Positions 1 to 10,631 of a stretch of 64,000 nt of DNA are shown here, one piece after another. The notes under the pieces are model-generated. The model was not told where the DNA came from. It was given only the letters and a program-made list of their open reading frames with translations, and made no database searches. Location: assembly GCA_014218235.1 (NCBI GenBank), contig CM024764.1, forward strand, positions 67,307,184-67,371,183, read 5' to 3'. The position numbers and the translations under genes were made by a program. Position 1 is the first letter of the stretch. Every line of letters begins with the position of its first letter. This DNA comes from Colocasia esculenta. Its lineage: Eukaryota > Streptophyta > Magnoliopsida > Alismatales > Araceae.

Positions 1-2820
1 TTCTCAATTGAATTGGTACCGGGAGCTACACCAATTTCGAGAACACCATACAGAATGTCCATGGAAGAGTTGAAAGAGTTAAAGAGGCAGTTATTAGAAT
101 TGATAGAAAAAGGGTTTATTCGACCAAGTACTTCACCTTGGGGTGCTCCAGTATTATTTGTGAAGAAGAAGGATGGATCTATGAGATTATGCATAGATTA
201 CCGACAGTTGAATCAATTGACTATAAAGAACAAGTATCCACTTCCAAGAATTGATGATCTATTCGATCAACTGTCTGGAGCACATTATTTCTCCAAGATT
301 GATTTAAGATCTGGATACCACCAACTAAGAATTCAGGAGCAGGATATCCATAAAACGGCTTTTAGAACACGGTATGGACACTACGAATTTGTAGTAATGC
401 CATTCGGATTGACAAATGCACCTGCTGCATTTATGCGCCTGATGAATGATGTGTTCAGATCTTATTTAGATCAATTTGTGGTTGTATTTATAGATGATAT
501 ATTGATCTACTCTAAGAGTATAGAAGAGCATGAAGAACATTTGCGAATTACTTTACAATTATTACGGGATCACAAATTATATGCGAAGTTCAGTAAATGT
601 GAGTTTTGGTTGAAACAAGTAATGTTCCTAGGGCATATCATTTCTGAAGAAGGATTATCGGTGGACTCATCAAAAGTAGAAACTATACAGAAATGGGAAC
701 AACCTAAGAATCTTACGGAAGTACGAAGCTTTTTAGGCATGGCCAGTTACTACCGGCGATTTGTCAAGGATTTTTCTAGAATTGCTTCACCACTTACACA
801 GCTAACTAGAAAAGGAACTGCATTTATATGGAATGAAAGTTGTGAACAAGCCTTTCAACTGTTAAAGGAATGTTTATCCACCGCACCAATTTTAGCCTTG
901 CCAGTAGAAGGAAAAATATTTGAAGTCTACACTGATGCCTCGGGTATTGGACTGGGATGTGTATTGATGCAGGAAGGAAGGGTTATTGCTTATGCCTCTA
1001 GGCAATTGAAAACTCATGAGAAGAATTACCCAGTACATGATTTGGAATTAGCCGCAGTAGTTTTTGCTCTTAAACTCTGGAGACACTATTTGTATGACAA
1101 CCAATTTATAGTGTACTCCGATCACAAGAGTCTCAAATATTTGTTCTCTCAGAAAGAATTGAATATGAGACAAAGAAGATGGATGGAGTATATCAAAGAT
1201 TATGACTTCAAAATAGAGTATCATCCAGGGAAAGGTAACACTGTGGCCGATGCACTCAGTAGAAATCCTGTAACCAAGGTATGTCAATTGCAAGTAAAGG
1301 AATGGAAGTTGTTAGAAGAGTTTTCTACATTGAGCTTAAAGACTAAACTGCAAGAAACAAGAGTTGTAATTGATAACATGATGGTGCAATCAGATTTGCT
1401 AAAGCAAATTAGAGAACAACAGAACAATGATCCTATGTTGACAGAAACTAGAGAAAAATTGGCTTTCAGATCTGATTTTAATGAAGATGAGCATGGAAAT
1501 CTTCGGTTTCGAAACAGATTATGTGTACCAGATAATTCTGAAATCAAGAAGCAAATCTTGGAAGAAGCTCATCGATCACATTATACGATTCACCCAGGAG
1601 TTGTCAAGATGTATCAAGATCTGAAAAAGCATTTTTGGTGGTGTAACATGAAAAAGGATATTGTGGATTTTGTAGCAAGATGTTTAACCTGTCAGAAGGT
1701 TAAAGCCGAACACCAGAAACCGGCAGGAAAGTTGAAACCACTTGAAATACCGGAATGGAAATGGGATAGCATTGGTATGGATTTCATTGTCGGACTACCC
1801 AAGACACGAAGTGGATTCGATGCAATATGGGTAATTATTGATCGCCTTACTAAATCAGCCCATTTCTTGGCAATCAAAACAAGATGGTCCGTCAATATTC
1901 TAGCAGCCTTATACATGAAAGAAATTGTCCGATTGCATGGGATTCCAAAAGACATAATTTCTGACAGAGATGCAAGATTTACTTCACATTTTTGGAGAGA
2001 ATTACAAGATGCATTGGGGACTAAATTAAAGTTTAGTACTGCTTTTCATCCTCAAACCGACGGACAGACAGAACGAGTAAATCAGATCATTGAAGATATG
2101 TGTCGTGCCTGCATATTGGAGTTTGGAAACGACTGGAATACTCATTTAGCAATAATGGAGTTTGCCTACAATAATAGCTACCAGTCAACTATTCAAATGG
2201 CACCATTTGAAGCCTTGTATGGCAGGCAATGTAGATCACCATTGTGTTGGGTGGAACTGAAGGAATCACATATTCTTGGACCCGAAATGATTCAAGAAAC
2301 AACAGAAATTATTAAGTTGGTACGAGATCGGATGAAAGCTGCTCAAGATCGCCAGAAAAGCTATGCTGATCAAAGAAGAAGAGAACTAGAATTCCAAGCA
2401 GGAGAACATGTGTTTCTTAAAGTATCACCCCGGAGAGGAATCAAAAGATTTGGTATTAAGGGAAAATTAAGTCCAAGATATATTGGACCGTTTGAAATAC
2501 TGAAAAGAGTTGGGGAAATGACGTACCAACTGGCACTTCCACCGCAATTATCTAACGTACATGATGTTTTTCATGTGTCAATGTTGAGGAAATATGTGTA
2601 TGATCCGGAACATATTATTGAATACCAAAATCTGGGGATACAAGAAAATCTGGCATATGAGGAAAGACCGGTGCAGATCCTTGATCGAAAAATCAAGCAA
2701 CTTCGAAACAAGGAAGTTCCCTTATTGAAGATTCAATGGAGCAGGCGAGGACAAGAGGAGGCCACATGGGAACTAGAAGATACCATTAAGACGAGATATC
2801 CAGAATTATTTTCAGGTTAG
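1..2820 (+). CDS. Gy-A copy 1 gag-pol polyprotein, 3' part (RT, RNase H, integrase, chromodomain-like tail)
   Basis: The frame is open from the first base to the TAG at 2818-2820, so the start (gag, protease) lies to the left. In order it encodes reverse transcriptase with the FIDDIL catalytic motif at about 493-510, RNase H beginning at YTDASG (about 928), the integrase HHCC zinc domain (about 1567-1716), and integrase core residues: Asp in GMDF (about 1780), Asp in ISDRD (about 1963) and Glu in QTER (about 2071), giving D,D35E. The final ~60 residues hold ILDRKIK, an IQW motif and ATWELE, the usual C-terminal chromodomain-like pattern of chromoviruses. No stop or frameshift is visible, so this copy looks more intact than copy 2. 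The product would copy element RNA and insert the cDNA. Confidence 0.95.
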   Translation, partial: FSIELVPGATPISRTPYRMSMEELKELKRQLLELIEKGFIRPSTSPWGAPVLFVKKKDGSMRLCIDYRQLNQLTIKNKYPLPRIDDLFDQLSGAHYFSKIDLRSGYHQLRIQEQDIHKTAFRTRYGHYEFVVMPFGLTNAPAAFMRLMNDVFRSYLDQFVVVFIDDILIYSKSIEEHEEHLRITLQLLRDHKLYAKFSKCEFWLKQVMFLGHIISEEGLSVDSSKVETIQKWEQPKNLTEVRSFLGMASYYRRFVKDFSRIASPLTQLTRKGTAFIWNESCEQAFQLLKECLSTAPILALPVEGKIFEVYTDASGIGLGCVLMQEGRVIAYASRQLKTHEKNYPVHDLELAAVVFALKLWRHYLYDNQFIVYSDHKSLKYLFSQKELNMRQRRWMEYIKDYDFKIEYHPGKGNTVADALSRNPVTKVCQLQVKEWKLLEEFSTLSLKTKLQETRVVIDNMMVQSDLLKQIREQQNNDPMLTETREKLAFRSDFNEDEHGNLRFRNRLCVPDNSEIKKQILEEAHRSHYTIHPGVVKMYQDLKKHFWWCNMKKDIVDFVARCLTCQKVKAEHQKPAGKLKPLEIPEWKWDSIGMDFIVGLPKTRSGFDAIWVIIDRLTKSAHFLAIKTRWSVNILAALYMKEIVRLHGIPKDIISDRDARFTSHFWRELQDALGTKLKFSTAFHPQTDGQTERVNQIIEDMCRACILEFGNDWNTHLAIMEFAYNNSYQSTIQMAPFEALYGRQCRSPLCWVELKESHILGPEMIQETTEIIKLVRDRMKAAQDRQKSYADQRRRELEFQAGEHVFLKVSPRRGIKRFGIKGKLSPRYIGPFEILKRVGEMTYQLALPPQLSNVHDVFHVSMLRKYVYDPEHIIEYQNLGIQENLAYEERPVQILDRKIKQLRNKEVPLLKIQWSRRGQEEATWELEDTIKTRYPELFSG

Positions 2821-2867
2821 TATAACGATCTTTATGTTATTAAATTTGGAGGACCAAATTTTTTTTT

Positions 2868-2880
2868 AGTAGGGGAGAGT
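2868..2880 (+). other. Polypurine tract, Gy-A copy 1
   Basis: AGTAGGGGAGAGT lies directly against the TG of the LTR and follows a run of nine T. It is the expected plus-strand primer position. Confidence 0.85.
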
Positions 2881-3547
2881 TGTAACGCCCCAGAAAATTT
2901 AATTAATGAGAAAATAGAAGTAATTGAGTTAAAATACCTTAGGGTTATTATTAAAATGTGATAATTAGATGATAGACATAGTTAGGGGTAATGAATATTA
3001 TCCCAGTGTCGCACCTCGAAATGCGTGCCTCCACAGGGTGAAACCGGAAAACGACGTCGAAATAAAAATCTGAGAACATCATAATTTCTAGAAAAATGTG
3101 GAGAAATTTAATATGTAATCATATGAATTTTTCGATGTACGGATTTCAAGGTATAGTCGACACGACCATTTTTCGGGTGATTTTTCACCTATTGCAAAAT
3201 AAAATCTAAAAATTAATTAAAAATCACCACAATTAGTAAAATCACCATATTAGTCTATGGTTAAAATTTCATGGCATTCCGATATGGTTTAGATATGTTT
3301 ATTTATGGAACAAGTGGCCAGTCGATTTATGGAGGAATTACGGGAAGAAATTTTGTGGGATTTTACCATACACACGTGTAAGGGATCAAGGAGGCCAGCA
3401 CATTTATCTGCACAGTGAACACGTTTGTTACTAACGTGTAAACTTGAGAAATGTTGCATGGGCTACGTGTAGGGGTGAAAACCAACTTGGTTTTCACCAT
3501 GACACCTCAAGGGCCCATGTGTTGTTGCATGAAGAATCGGCTGGGCC

Positions 3548-3554
3548 TATAAAA
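3548..3554 (+). promoter_or_regulatory. TATA box, Gy-A middle LTR
   Basis: TATAAAA in the context GGGCCTATAAAAACCC is followed about 25-40 bp later by a pyrimidine-rich stretch suited to a start site. The same box is at 11450-11456 in the right LTR. Confidence 0.75.
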
Positions 3555-4420
3555 ACCCTCCCACAACCTTCGTATACACCTTTCTCCACTCTAGCTGGTG
3601 TATGTGTGTTGCAGCAGAGGATACTCCACTGTTAGGCTGTTGAGTTGAGTGCCAACTCTCTTGGAAGGGCTTCCACGACAGTTCTGGTTTCATTCTCTCA
3701 GAAGGATTGCTGTGGAGTTTGTTCTACGTCAAGTGTGCAATTGTCCTTCTATATTTCTGTGGATTTCTGAAGTCAAGGATCTCATTCTCACTTCAACAAG
3801 GTAGGATTCTCCTCTTGATCTTTCCAATTTCTTCTACCACCTCCCTTGGATTCTCTGGGTAGTGGCATGAAGAAATCTAAGTCCAATGTGAAAATCCAGA
3901 CATTTGTGAAATCTGGAAACTTGATATTGATCCTATTGTTACCAAGGTTTAGAAATCATGTTCATGATAGGAAATCAACATGTCATCATGTTTTAGCTGA
4001 TCCACAAGTCATAAGTATCTACATCTTGTTATCTTCAAACCATTCAACACAAATTAGAGTGTTGCTTCTATTGTGTAGATTAGATAGAACCTCAATGATT
4101 TTCTACTTTTAGCTAACTTAATGTGTTGAGGTATGAAAAGACTCATTAGTTGGTTCAATTCATATAAGACTCACATAGATAGATGAGGAGAAAAGAGTTC
4201 TAAGAAGTAGTACTCCCAATTATCCTCTTTGAGTTCACTTTTAGCTAGAACACCCTTGTAAATTAAGTCCCATGATCTTCAGTTTTCAGATCATGTTTTC
4301 ATGAGTTCTATATCTGAAATCACACTTGTTTAGAGTCTTATTCATGTTAGGATCATTAGAGTAACTTTATAGAACCTTTGGAGGTCAAACGGAATAGCTT
4401 TCAGACCATTTACATAGCCT

Positions 4421-4596
4421 CTGTCGACAGACGAAGGTCTGCCTGTCGACAGGAACCCCTGGCCAGAACCCAGAACTTTCAGCCTGAGTGCATCTGTCGA
4501 CAGATCCATGCTGGCTGTCGACAGATACACACAGAGCTGAAAACCCAGCTCTGGCAGTGCAGCCCCTGTCGACAGCAGACCAAGGCCTGTCGACAG
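4421..4596 (+). repeat. Palindrome array CTGTCGACAG x6, Gy-A middle LTR
   Basis: Six perfect copies of the 10-bp palindrome start at 4421, 4443, 4494, 4515, 4566 and 4587. Start-to-start distances are 22, 51, 21, 51 and 21, that is pairs 21-22 bp apart repeating every 72-73 bp. Spacers differ in sequence. CCAGAA starts at 4463, 20 bp after the second palindrome starts. Because each word is its own reverse complement, each pair is also a 10-bp stem with an 11-12-base loop. It lies about 0.9 kb downstream of the TATA box. Confidence 0.95.
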
Positions 4597-4897
4597 ATCA
4601 TGACCAAACCTTGTTTCTAGCCTTGTTTTGACCCCGTTCTTTCATGAAAATCATACTCTTTTGTTCTACTTGTTAGTATACCTTTAGATTATGTATTTTA
4701 CTACCAAAACAACCATTTAAACCAGTCAAGTTAACCTTCTTGTCACTTTGAGTTATTTCTACAAGTTCCGAACAAAATTGTCCTCGTGAAATTGTTAATT
4801 TCTGAAATCAGTGACGGAATCAAGTCCTTTGATTCTCTTGTGCAAACCTTGAGTGACTTTGAGTAAAACCTTTGTACTTCCTTGATTCATTACAAAG

Positions 4898-5316
4898 GTA
4901 AGAGTATGGTGATGACAAATTGTGAGTCTTGGACTCAATCTAAGAGTTTATGCTTGGCAAATAAGGGCTAGTCTAGTCCTGGGAGGAGCACCCAAATTCG
5001 TTTAAGTGGCCGCGCGGAACGATAAAGGATTAGTGGATGTTTGGCATAGCATCATTAAGTGTTTGATTGGTCATCATTTCATGTTATTGTGTGTTCATAT
5101 GAGTTTAATACAATTCGTGAATGTTACTATGAATCCTTGAATCTTGAGTTCATTGTTCCATAACTTTGCTATCTAGTGTCAGATAGCAATCTCAGTTTAG
5201 TTTGCAAAAGCATGATTACATGTATAACTTCTTGTCACTTACCTTGTATCTTGATCTCCTTGATTATAGACTTGAATCCTACTGAGCTAGTTAGCTCACA
5301 GAATTCTATTTTTCAG
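4898..5316 (+). other. Intron-like segment in Gy-A R-U5 leader
   Basis: A consensus-like donor (AAAG/GTAAGA, GT at 4898) and a T-rich acceptor (ATTTTTCAG, AG at 5315-5316) bracket this segment. Two more acceptor-like sites follow at 5718-5719 and 6363-6364, just before two start codons. Splicing is inferred from signals only. Confidence 0.4.
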
Positions 5317-5600
5317 GTAATCCAGATGGAACGAATGTTTAAGGGGAATAGTGTGCTGAGTGAACTACCAACCTACAAGGAGCTAATTACGATGGTTTTC
5401 TATAGTGTTTAGCATAGTAAATGTGATGTAATAAGTTTCTGTTGACTTGTTCCTCATGAGATCTAAATGAGGAAACTTTTGTAATAAGACACTTATGAGG
5501 TTATCTTTTATGAATGGATATCGTGTCTTTTCCGTGTATGTATGTTATATTCTGTCACTTCCGATAAATAGTTTAATTTATTAGGACGTGACAGATTAAT

Positions 5601-5613
5601 TGGTATCAGAGCC
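5601..5613 (+). other. Primer binding site (initiator tRNA-Met), Gy-A copy 2
   Basis: TGGTATCAGAGCC matches the complement of the 3' end of plant initiator tRNA-Met and starts seven bases after the LTR end. Confidence 0.92.
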
Positions 5614-5720
5614 TTAGTTCGATAAACCTAGGGAAAATCAGTGAGATGGGGTAGAAACATGGGATTAGTTAGCATGATTTTGTTAATCATGTAAATGCTT
5701 AACCTATTAATTATTTCAGA

Positions 5721-6068
5721 ATGGACATGAGTGCTCAGCAAAGGTTGATAGCAGCCTTGGAGATGCTCCGTCAGGATATAGAGCTACATGCTCAAACCCA
5801 ACGTGAAGCCCATGTCCAGATCAAGGAAGAGGTGCTTAACTTGACCGCGGGTGCATTTCTTGCTGGAAATCCTAGTGCCGCACTAGATGTAATGACCCAA
5901 GTCATGTATAGGTTGGACAGTCTCCAGCTGGGGCAAGACATGTTGCTCCACCAGTTTGAGGGATATTGGGAAGCCATGACGGATGCGGCAAGGGAGCTAT
6001 ACCACGGAGCTGATGAAGTTCAGCAGCCGCAACCTGCTGAAGTTGTCATAGATTTGACCCGAAACTAG
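5721..6068 (+). CDS. Extra 115-aa frame between primer site and gag
   Basis: I do not recognise this protein. The ATG follows an acceptor-like ATTATTTCAG by one base, and the frame runs without interruption to TAG at 6066-6068. The predicted product is acidic, begins MDMSAQQRLIAALEMLRQ, and its first ~45 residues look helical with Leu/Ile spacing that could form a coiled coil; the tail is Pro/Gln-rich. No zinc knuckle, membrane segment or protease motif is visible. Chromoviruses usually go straight from leader to gag, so an upstream frame is unusual; Ogre-type elements are known for an extra frame ahead of gag, but this lineage differs. Because it precedes gag on the genomic RNA, gag translation would need splicing, re-initiation or leaky scanning. 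It could be a chance frame, although the length and the placed acceptor argue against that. Confidence 0.55.
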   Translation: MDMSAQQRLIAALEMLRQDIELHAQTQREAHVQIKEEVLNLTAGAFLAGNPSAALDVMTQVMYRLDSLQLGQDMLLHQFEGYWEAMTDAARELYHGADEVQQPQPAEVVIDLTRN

Positions 6069-6383
6069 GAGAAGACTTAAACCACTCATCTTTTGTAACC
6101 TCTCTTTTTGTATAAATGATGGTTGTATGTACATAACTCCCAAGTGTATGGGGAGTGAGAGGCTTAAGGAGTATGTTTTTGTAATGTGGAAAGGTGGGAA
6201 GTAGAAGACGGTATTAGTTTTAGTTGCTAATCATGAATGTACATTTTGATGTAAATATCGATCAATGAATGAAGTGGTGCATTCTATGGATTTGCAACAT
6301 GTTTATGTGATGAATGCTAGTGGATGGATTGTGAAATTAATGTATGTTCTATTGGATGTTTCAGATTTTTATCAAATCTTGTC

Positions 6384-9300
6384 ATGGATGGTGGGGATGC
6401 CAACTGGAAAAGAATGGAGAATTCAATGCATGATTTGACGCGAGTAATGAGAAATGTAGCTAAGAGTAATAGTCATAATGGAGCAAGTCTCTTTAAGGAT
6501 TTTCGAAGTTTGGATCCTCCAAGATTTGCAGGAAGTACCGACCCAGATGAGGCGGAGAATTGGCTGAAGGGTATGGAAAGAATCTTTAATGTAATTCGAT
6601 GTACTGAAGAAGAGAAGATACGTTTAGCAACATTTCAGTTAGATCGTGACGCACGAGCATGGTGGGAAACTGTGGAGTCTACTTTGGAAGATCCAAAGCA
6701 AGTTGATTGGGAAGAATTTGTTGAGTTGTTTAATGATCAATATTTTTCTGAGGTAGTTCAAGAAAGGAAAGCTAATGAGTTTGCTAATTTAAAACAACTC
6801 AGAATGTCTGTATCGGAATATGAAGCTCAGTTTGCCCGATTGTCAAAGTATGCCCCTCATTTGATATCGACAGAAAAATTGAAAGCCAGAAGGTTTATGA
6901 ATGGATTGCGTCCTGTTTTCATTATGCAGCTAACTCCTCATTTGATTACCTCATATTCAGAAATGGTTAAAAGGGCCTTAGCACTAGAAGCTGCTAATGA
7001 TACTGTGGATAAGATCAGGGGAAAGTCTGGGGAAGGATCCTCGGACCGTAAGAGGAAGTTCGAGGCGGGGAATGCCCCAAAAGTTCAGCAAGCAAATAAG
7101 AAGGCAGGGAAGGCTCCGGTTGCAAACAAAGATATATGTAAGCATTGTCACCGTAGTGGTCATAAGACTGAAAACTGTTGGCGTAGATTGGGTGCATGTC
7201 TGAAATGTGGAAGCACTCAACATCGAATTCTGGATTGTCCTATGATTAAAAATGCGCCAACAAATTCAAATGTTCGAGCAAAGCAGGGCAGACTACAAGC
7301 TGTGCAGGAAGTGGAATCAGAATATCCACCAGAAGGCGGACTGATAGAAGGTACATTACTAGTAAACTCAAGACCCGCATATGTATTATTTGATTCAGGA
7401 GCAACACATTCTTTTATCAGTTATGAGTTTGCTAAGTCTTTGGAAGTGCAATCAGTTCCACTTCTCACGCAACTTGAGGTTGCAACACCTTTAAGTGAGG
7501 GTAAGAAACTTAAGGAATATTACCCTAATAGTCAAATCTTAGTCAAGGACCATAATTTGCCTGGTGATCTAATATGTCTTGAAATGTGGGATTATGATGT
7601 GATCCTTGGGATTGATTGGCTATCTAAGTATCATGCAAATTTGGATTGTCAACTAAAGCAAGTAACCTTTCTAGGAAAGGAAATTACTCCCATAACTTTT
7701 GATGAACCTCGCACAAAGAAAATACCTATAATCTCAGCGGTGAAAGCATGTAAATTGGTACAAAAAGGTTGTCAAGGATATTTAGTTTCTGTAACCGTGA
7801 TAAATCAGAATATCTCAGGATTGGAAAGTATTCCAGTGGTAAAGGAATTTTCTGATGTATTTCCCGAAGAACTTGTTGGTTTACCACCTAGCAGAGAAGT
7901 AAATTTCTCAATTGAATTGGTACCGGGAGCTACACCAATTTCGAGAACACCATACAGAATGTCCATGGAAGAGTTGAAAGAGTTAAAGAGGCAGTTATTA
8001 GAATTGATAGAAAAAGGGTTTATTCGACCAAGTACTTCACCTTGGGGTGCTCCAGTATTATTTGTGAAGAAGAAGGATGGATCTATGAGATTATGCATAG
8101 ATTACCGACAGTTGAATCAATTGACTATAAAGAACAAGTATCCACTTCCAAGAATTGATGATCTATTCGATCAACTGTCTGGAGCACATTATTTCTCCAA
8201 GATTGATTTAAGATCTGGATACCACCAACTAAGAATTCAGGAGCAGGATATCCATAAAACGGCTTTTAGAACACGGTATGGACACTACGAATTTGTAGTA
8301 ATGCCATTCGGATTGACAAATGCACCTGCTGCATTTATGCGCCTGATGAATGATGTGTTCAGATCTTATTTAGATCAATTTGTGGTTGTATTTATAGATG
8401 ATATATTGATCTACTCTAAGAGTATAGAAGAGCATGAAGAACATTTGCGAATTACTTTACAATTATTACGGGATCACAAATTATATGCGAAGTTCAGTAA
8501 ATGTGAGTTTTGGTTGAAACAAGTAATGTTCCTAGGGCATATCATTTCTGAAGAAGGATTATCGGTGGACTCATCAAAAGTAGAAACTATACAGAAATGG
8601 GAACAACCTAAGAATCTTACGGAAGTACGAAGCTTTTTAGGCATGGCCAGTTACTACCGGCGATTTGTCAAGGATTTTTCTAGAATTGCTTCACCACTTA
8701 CACAGCTAACTAGAAAAGGAACTGCATTTATATGGAATGAAAGTTGTGAACAAGCCTTTCAACTGTTAAAGGAATGTTTATCCACCGCACCAATTTTAGC
8801 CTTGCCAGTAGAAGGAAAAATATTTGAAGTCTACACTGATGCCTCGGGTATTGGACTGGGATGTGTATTGATGCAGGAAGGAAGGGTTATTGCTTATGCC
8901 TCTAGGCAATTGAAAACTCATGAGAAGAATTACCCAGTACATGATTTGGAATTAGCCGCAGTAGTTTTTGCTCTTAAACTCTGGAGACACTATTTGTATG
9001 ACAACCAATTTATAGTGTACTCCGATCACAAGAGTCTCAAATATTTGTTCTCTCAGAAAGAATTGAATATGAGACAAAGAAGATGGATGGAGTATATCAA
9101 AGATTATGACTTCAAAATAGAGTATCATCCAGGGAAAGGTAACACTGTGGCCGATGCACTCAGTAGAAATCCTGTAACCAAGGTATGTCAATTGCAAGTA
9201 AAGGAATGGAAGTTGTTAGAAGAGTTTTCTACATTGAGCTTAAAGACTAAACTGCAAGAAACAAGAGTTGTAATTGATAACATGATGGTGCAATCAGATT

Positions 9301-10631
9301 TGCTAAAGCAAATTAGAGAACAACAGAACAATGATCCTATGTTGACAGAAACTAGAGAAAAATTGGCTTTCAGATCTGATTTTAATGAAGATGAGCATGG
9401 AAATCTTCGGTTTCGAAACAGATTATGTGTACCAGATAATTCTGAAATCAAGAAGCAAATCTTGGAAGAAGCTCATCGATCACATTATACGATTCACCCA
9501 GGAGTTGTCAAGATGTATCAAGATCTGAAAAAGCATTTTTGGTGGTGTAACATGAAAAAGGATATTGTGGATTTTGTAGCAAGATGTTTAACCTGTCAGA
9601 AGGTTAAAGCCGAACACCAGAAACCGGCAGGAAAGTTGAAACCACTTGAAATACCGGAATGGAAATGGGATAGCATTGGTATGGATTTCATTGTCGGACT
9701 ACCCAAGACACGAAGTGGATTCGATGCAATATGGGTAATTATTGATCGCCTTACTAAATCAGCCCATTTCTTGGCAATCAAAACAAGATGGTCCGTCAAT
9801 ATTCTAGCAGCCTTATACATGAAAGAAATTGTCCGATTGCATGGGATTCCAAAAGACATAATTTCTGACAGAGATGCAAGATTTACTTCACATTTTTGGA
9901 GAGAATTACAAGATGCATTGGGGACTAAATTAAAGTTTAGTACTGCTTTTCATCCTCAAACCGACGGACAGACAGAACGAGTAAATCAGATCATTGAAGA
10001 TATGTGTCGTGCCTGCATATTGGAGTTTGGAAACGACTGGAATACTCATTTAGCAATAATGGAGTTTGCCTACAATAATAGCTACCAGTCAACTATTCAA
10101 ATGGCACCATTTGAAGCCTTGTATGGCAGGCAATGTAGATCACCATTGTGTTGGGTGGAACTGAAGGAATCACATATTCTTGGACCCGAAATGATTCAAG
10201 AAACAACAGAAATTATTAAGTTGGTACGAGATCGGATGAAAGCTGCTCAAGATCGCCAGAAAAGCTATGCTGATCAAAGAAGAAGAGAACTAGAATTCCA
10301 AGCAGGAGAACATGTGTTTCTTAAAGTATCACCCCGGAGAGGAATCAAAAGATTTGGTATTAAGGGAAAATTAAGTCCAAGATATATTGGACCGTTTGAA
10401 ATACTGAAAAGAGTTGGGGAAATGACGTACCAACTGGCACTTCCACCGCAATTATCTAACGTACATGATGTTTTTCATGTGTCAATGTTGAGGAAATATG
10501 TGTATGATCCGGAACATATTATTGAATACCAAAATCTGGGGATACAAGAAAATCTGGCATATGAGGAAAGACCGGTGCAGATCCTTGATCGAAAAATCAA
10601 CAACTTCGAAACAAGGAAGTTCCCTTATTGA
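6384..10631 (+). CDS. Gy-A copy 2 gag-pol polyprotein, frameshifted at the chromodomain
   Basis: The frame opens at 6324, but the ATG at 6384 (MDGGDANWKRM) is the better start: it follows an acceptor-like TTTCAG (6361-6364) and matches the N-terminal style of related gags. About 1415 residues are encoded. Order: gag, with DPPRFAGSTDPDEAENW near residue 45; two CCHC zinc knuckles beginning near residues 252 and 273; aspartic protease DSGATHSF near 337; RT with FIDDIL (Asp 672 and 673); RNase H from about 815; integrase HHCC; then catalytic Asp 1101, Asp 1162 and Glu 1198. Relative to copy 1, a base is lost near 10598 (AAGCAAC to AACAAC), so the frame ends at 10631 and loses the last ~60 residues, the chromodomain-like tail. 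A second missing base lies near 10695. Gag and pol are fused in one frame. Confidence 0.95.
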   Translation: MDGGDANWKRMENSMHDLTRVMRNVAKSNSHNGASLFKDFRSLDPPRFAGSTDPDEAENWLKGMERIFNVIRCTEEEKIRLATFQLDRDARAWWETVESTLEDPKQVDWEEFVELFNDQYFSEVVQERKANEFANLKQLRMSVSEYEAQFARLSKYAPHLISTEKLKARRFMNGLRPVFIMQLTPHLITSYSEMVKRALALEAANDTVDKIRGKSGEGSSDRKRKFEAGNAPKVQQANKKAGKAPVANKDICKHCHRSGHKTENCWRRLGACLKCGSTQHRILDCPMIKNAPTNSNVRAKQGRLQAVQEVESEYPPEGGLIEGTLLVNSRPAYVLFDSGATHSFISYEFAKSLEVQSVPLLTQLEVATPLSEGKKLKEYYPNSQILVKDHNLPGDLICLEMWDYDVILGIDWLSKYHANLDCQLKQVTFLGKEITPITFDEPRTKKIPIISAVKACKLVQKGCQGYLVSVTVINQNISGLESIPVVKEFSDVFPEELVGLPPSREVNFSIELVPGATPISRTPYRMSMEELKELKRQLLELIEKGFIRPSTSPWGAPVLFVKKKDGSMRLCIDYRQLNQLTIKNKYPLPRIDDLFDQLSGAHYFSKIDLRSGYHQLRIQEQDIHKTAFRTRYGHYEFVVMPFGLTNAPAAFMRLMNDVFRSYLDQFVVVFIDDILIYSKSIEEHEEHLRITLQLLRDHKLYAKFSKCEFWLKQVMFLGHIISEEGLSVDSSKVETIQKWEQPKNLTEVRSFLGMASYYRRFVKDFSRIASPLTQLTRKGTAFIWNESCEQAFQLLKECLSTAPILALPVEGKIFEVYTDASGIGLGCVLMQEGRVIAYASRQLKTHEKNYPVHDLELAAVVFALKLWRHYLYDNQFIVYSDHKSLKYLFSQKELNMRQRRWMEYIKDYDFKIEYHPGKGNTVADALSRNPVTKVCQLQVKEWKLLEEFSTLSLKTKLQETRVVIDNMMVQSDLLKQIREQQNNDPMLTETREKLAFRSDFNEDEHGNLRFRNRLCVPDNSEIKKQILEEAHRSHYTIHPGVVKMYQDLKKHFWWCNMKKDIVDFVARCLTCQKVKAEHQKPAGKLKPLEIPEWKWDSIGMDFIVGLPKTRSGFDAIWVIIDRLTKSAHFLAIKTRWSVNILAALYMKEIVRLHGIPKDIISDRDARFTSHFWRELQDALGTKLKFSTAFHPQTDGQTERVNQIIEDMCRACILEFGNDWNTHLAIMEFAYNNSYQSTIQMAPFEALYGRQCRSPLCWVELKESHILGPEMIQETTEIIKLVRDRMKAAQDRQKSYADQRRRELEFQAGEHVFLKVSPRRGIKRFGIKGKLSPRYIGPFEILKRVGEMTYQLALPPQLSNVHDVFHVSMLRKYVYDPEHIIEYQNLGIQENLAYEERPVQILDRKINNFETRKFPY

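Larger units (their letters stand above)
2881..5593 (+). repeat. Gy-A shared middle LTR (2713 bp)
   Basis: Begins TGTAACGCCC and ends GTGACA. Compared by eye with the right LTR, the clear differences are two one-base indels (near 3347 and near 3770), so the copies are very young. It contains a strong TATA box at 3548, an intron-like donor/acceptor pair and a palindrome array at 4421-4596. The TATA position implies a U3 of about 0.7 kb and a transcribed R-U5 leader of about 2 kb, unusually long. Small frames inside it (for example 3444-3635 and 3846-4112) do not look like genes. Confidence 0.95.

Noticed and set aside
1048..1955. Minus-strand frames inside Gy-A pol
   Set aside because: Antisense shadows of the RNase H and integrase coding region; repeated identically in copy 2.
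4421..4596. CRISPR-like array from regularly spaced identical short words
   Set aside because: Words are only 10 bp, strictly palindromic, spacing alternates, the host is a plant retrotransposon LTR and no cas genes exist.
5601..5613. Possible tRNA-Met gene
   Set aside because: Only the 3'-end complement is present, adjacent to an LTR; there is no cloverleaf, so it is a primer site.
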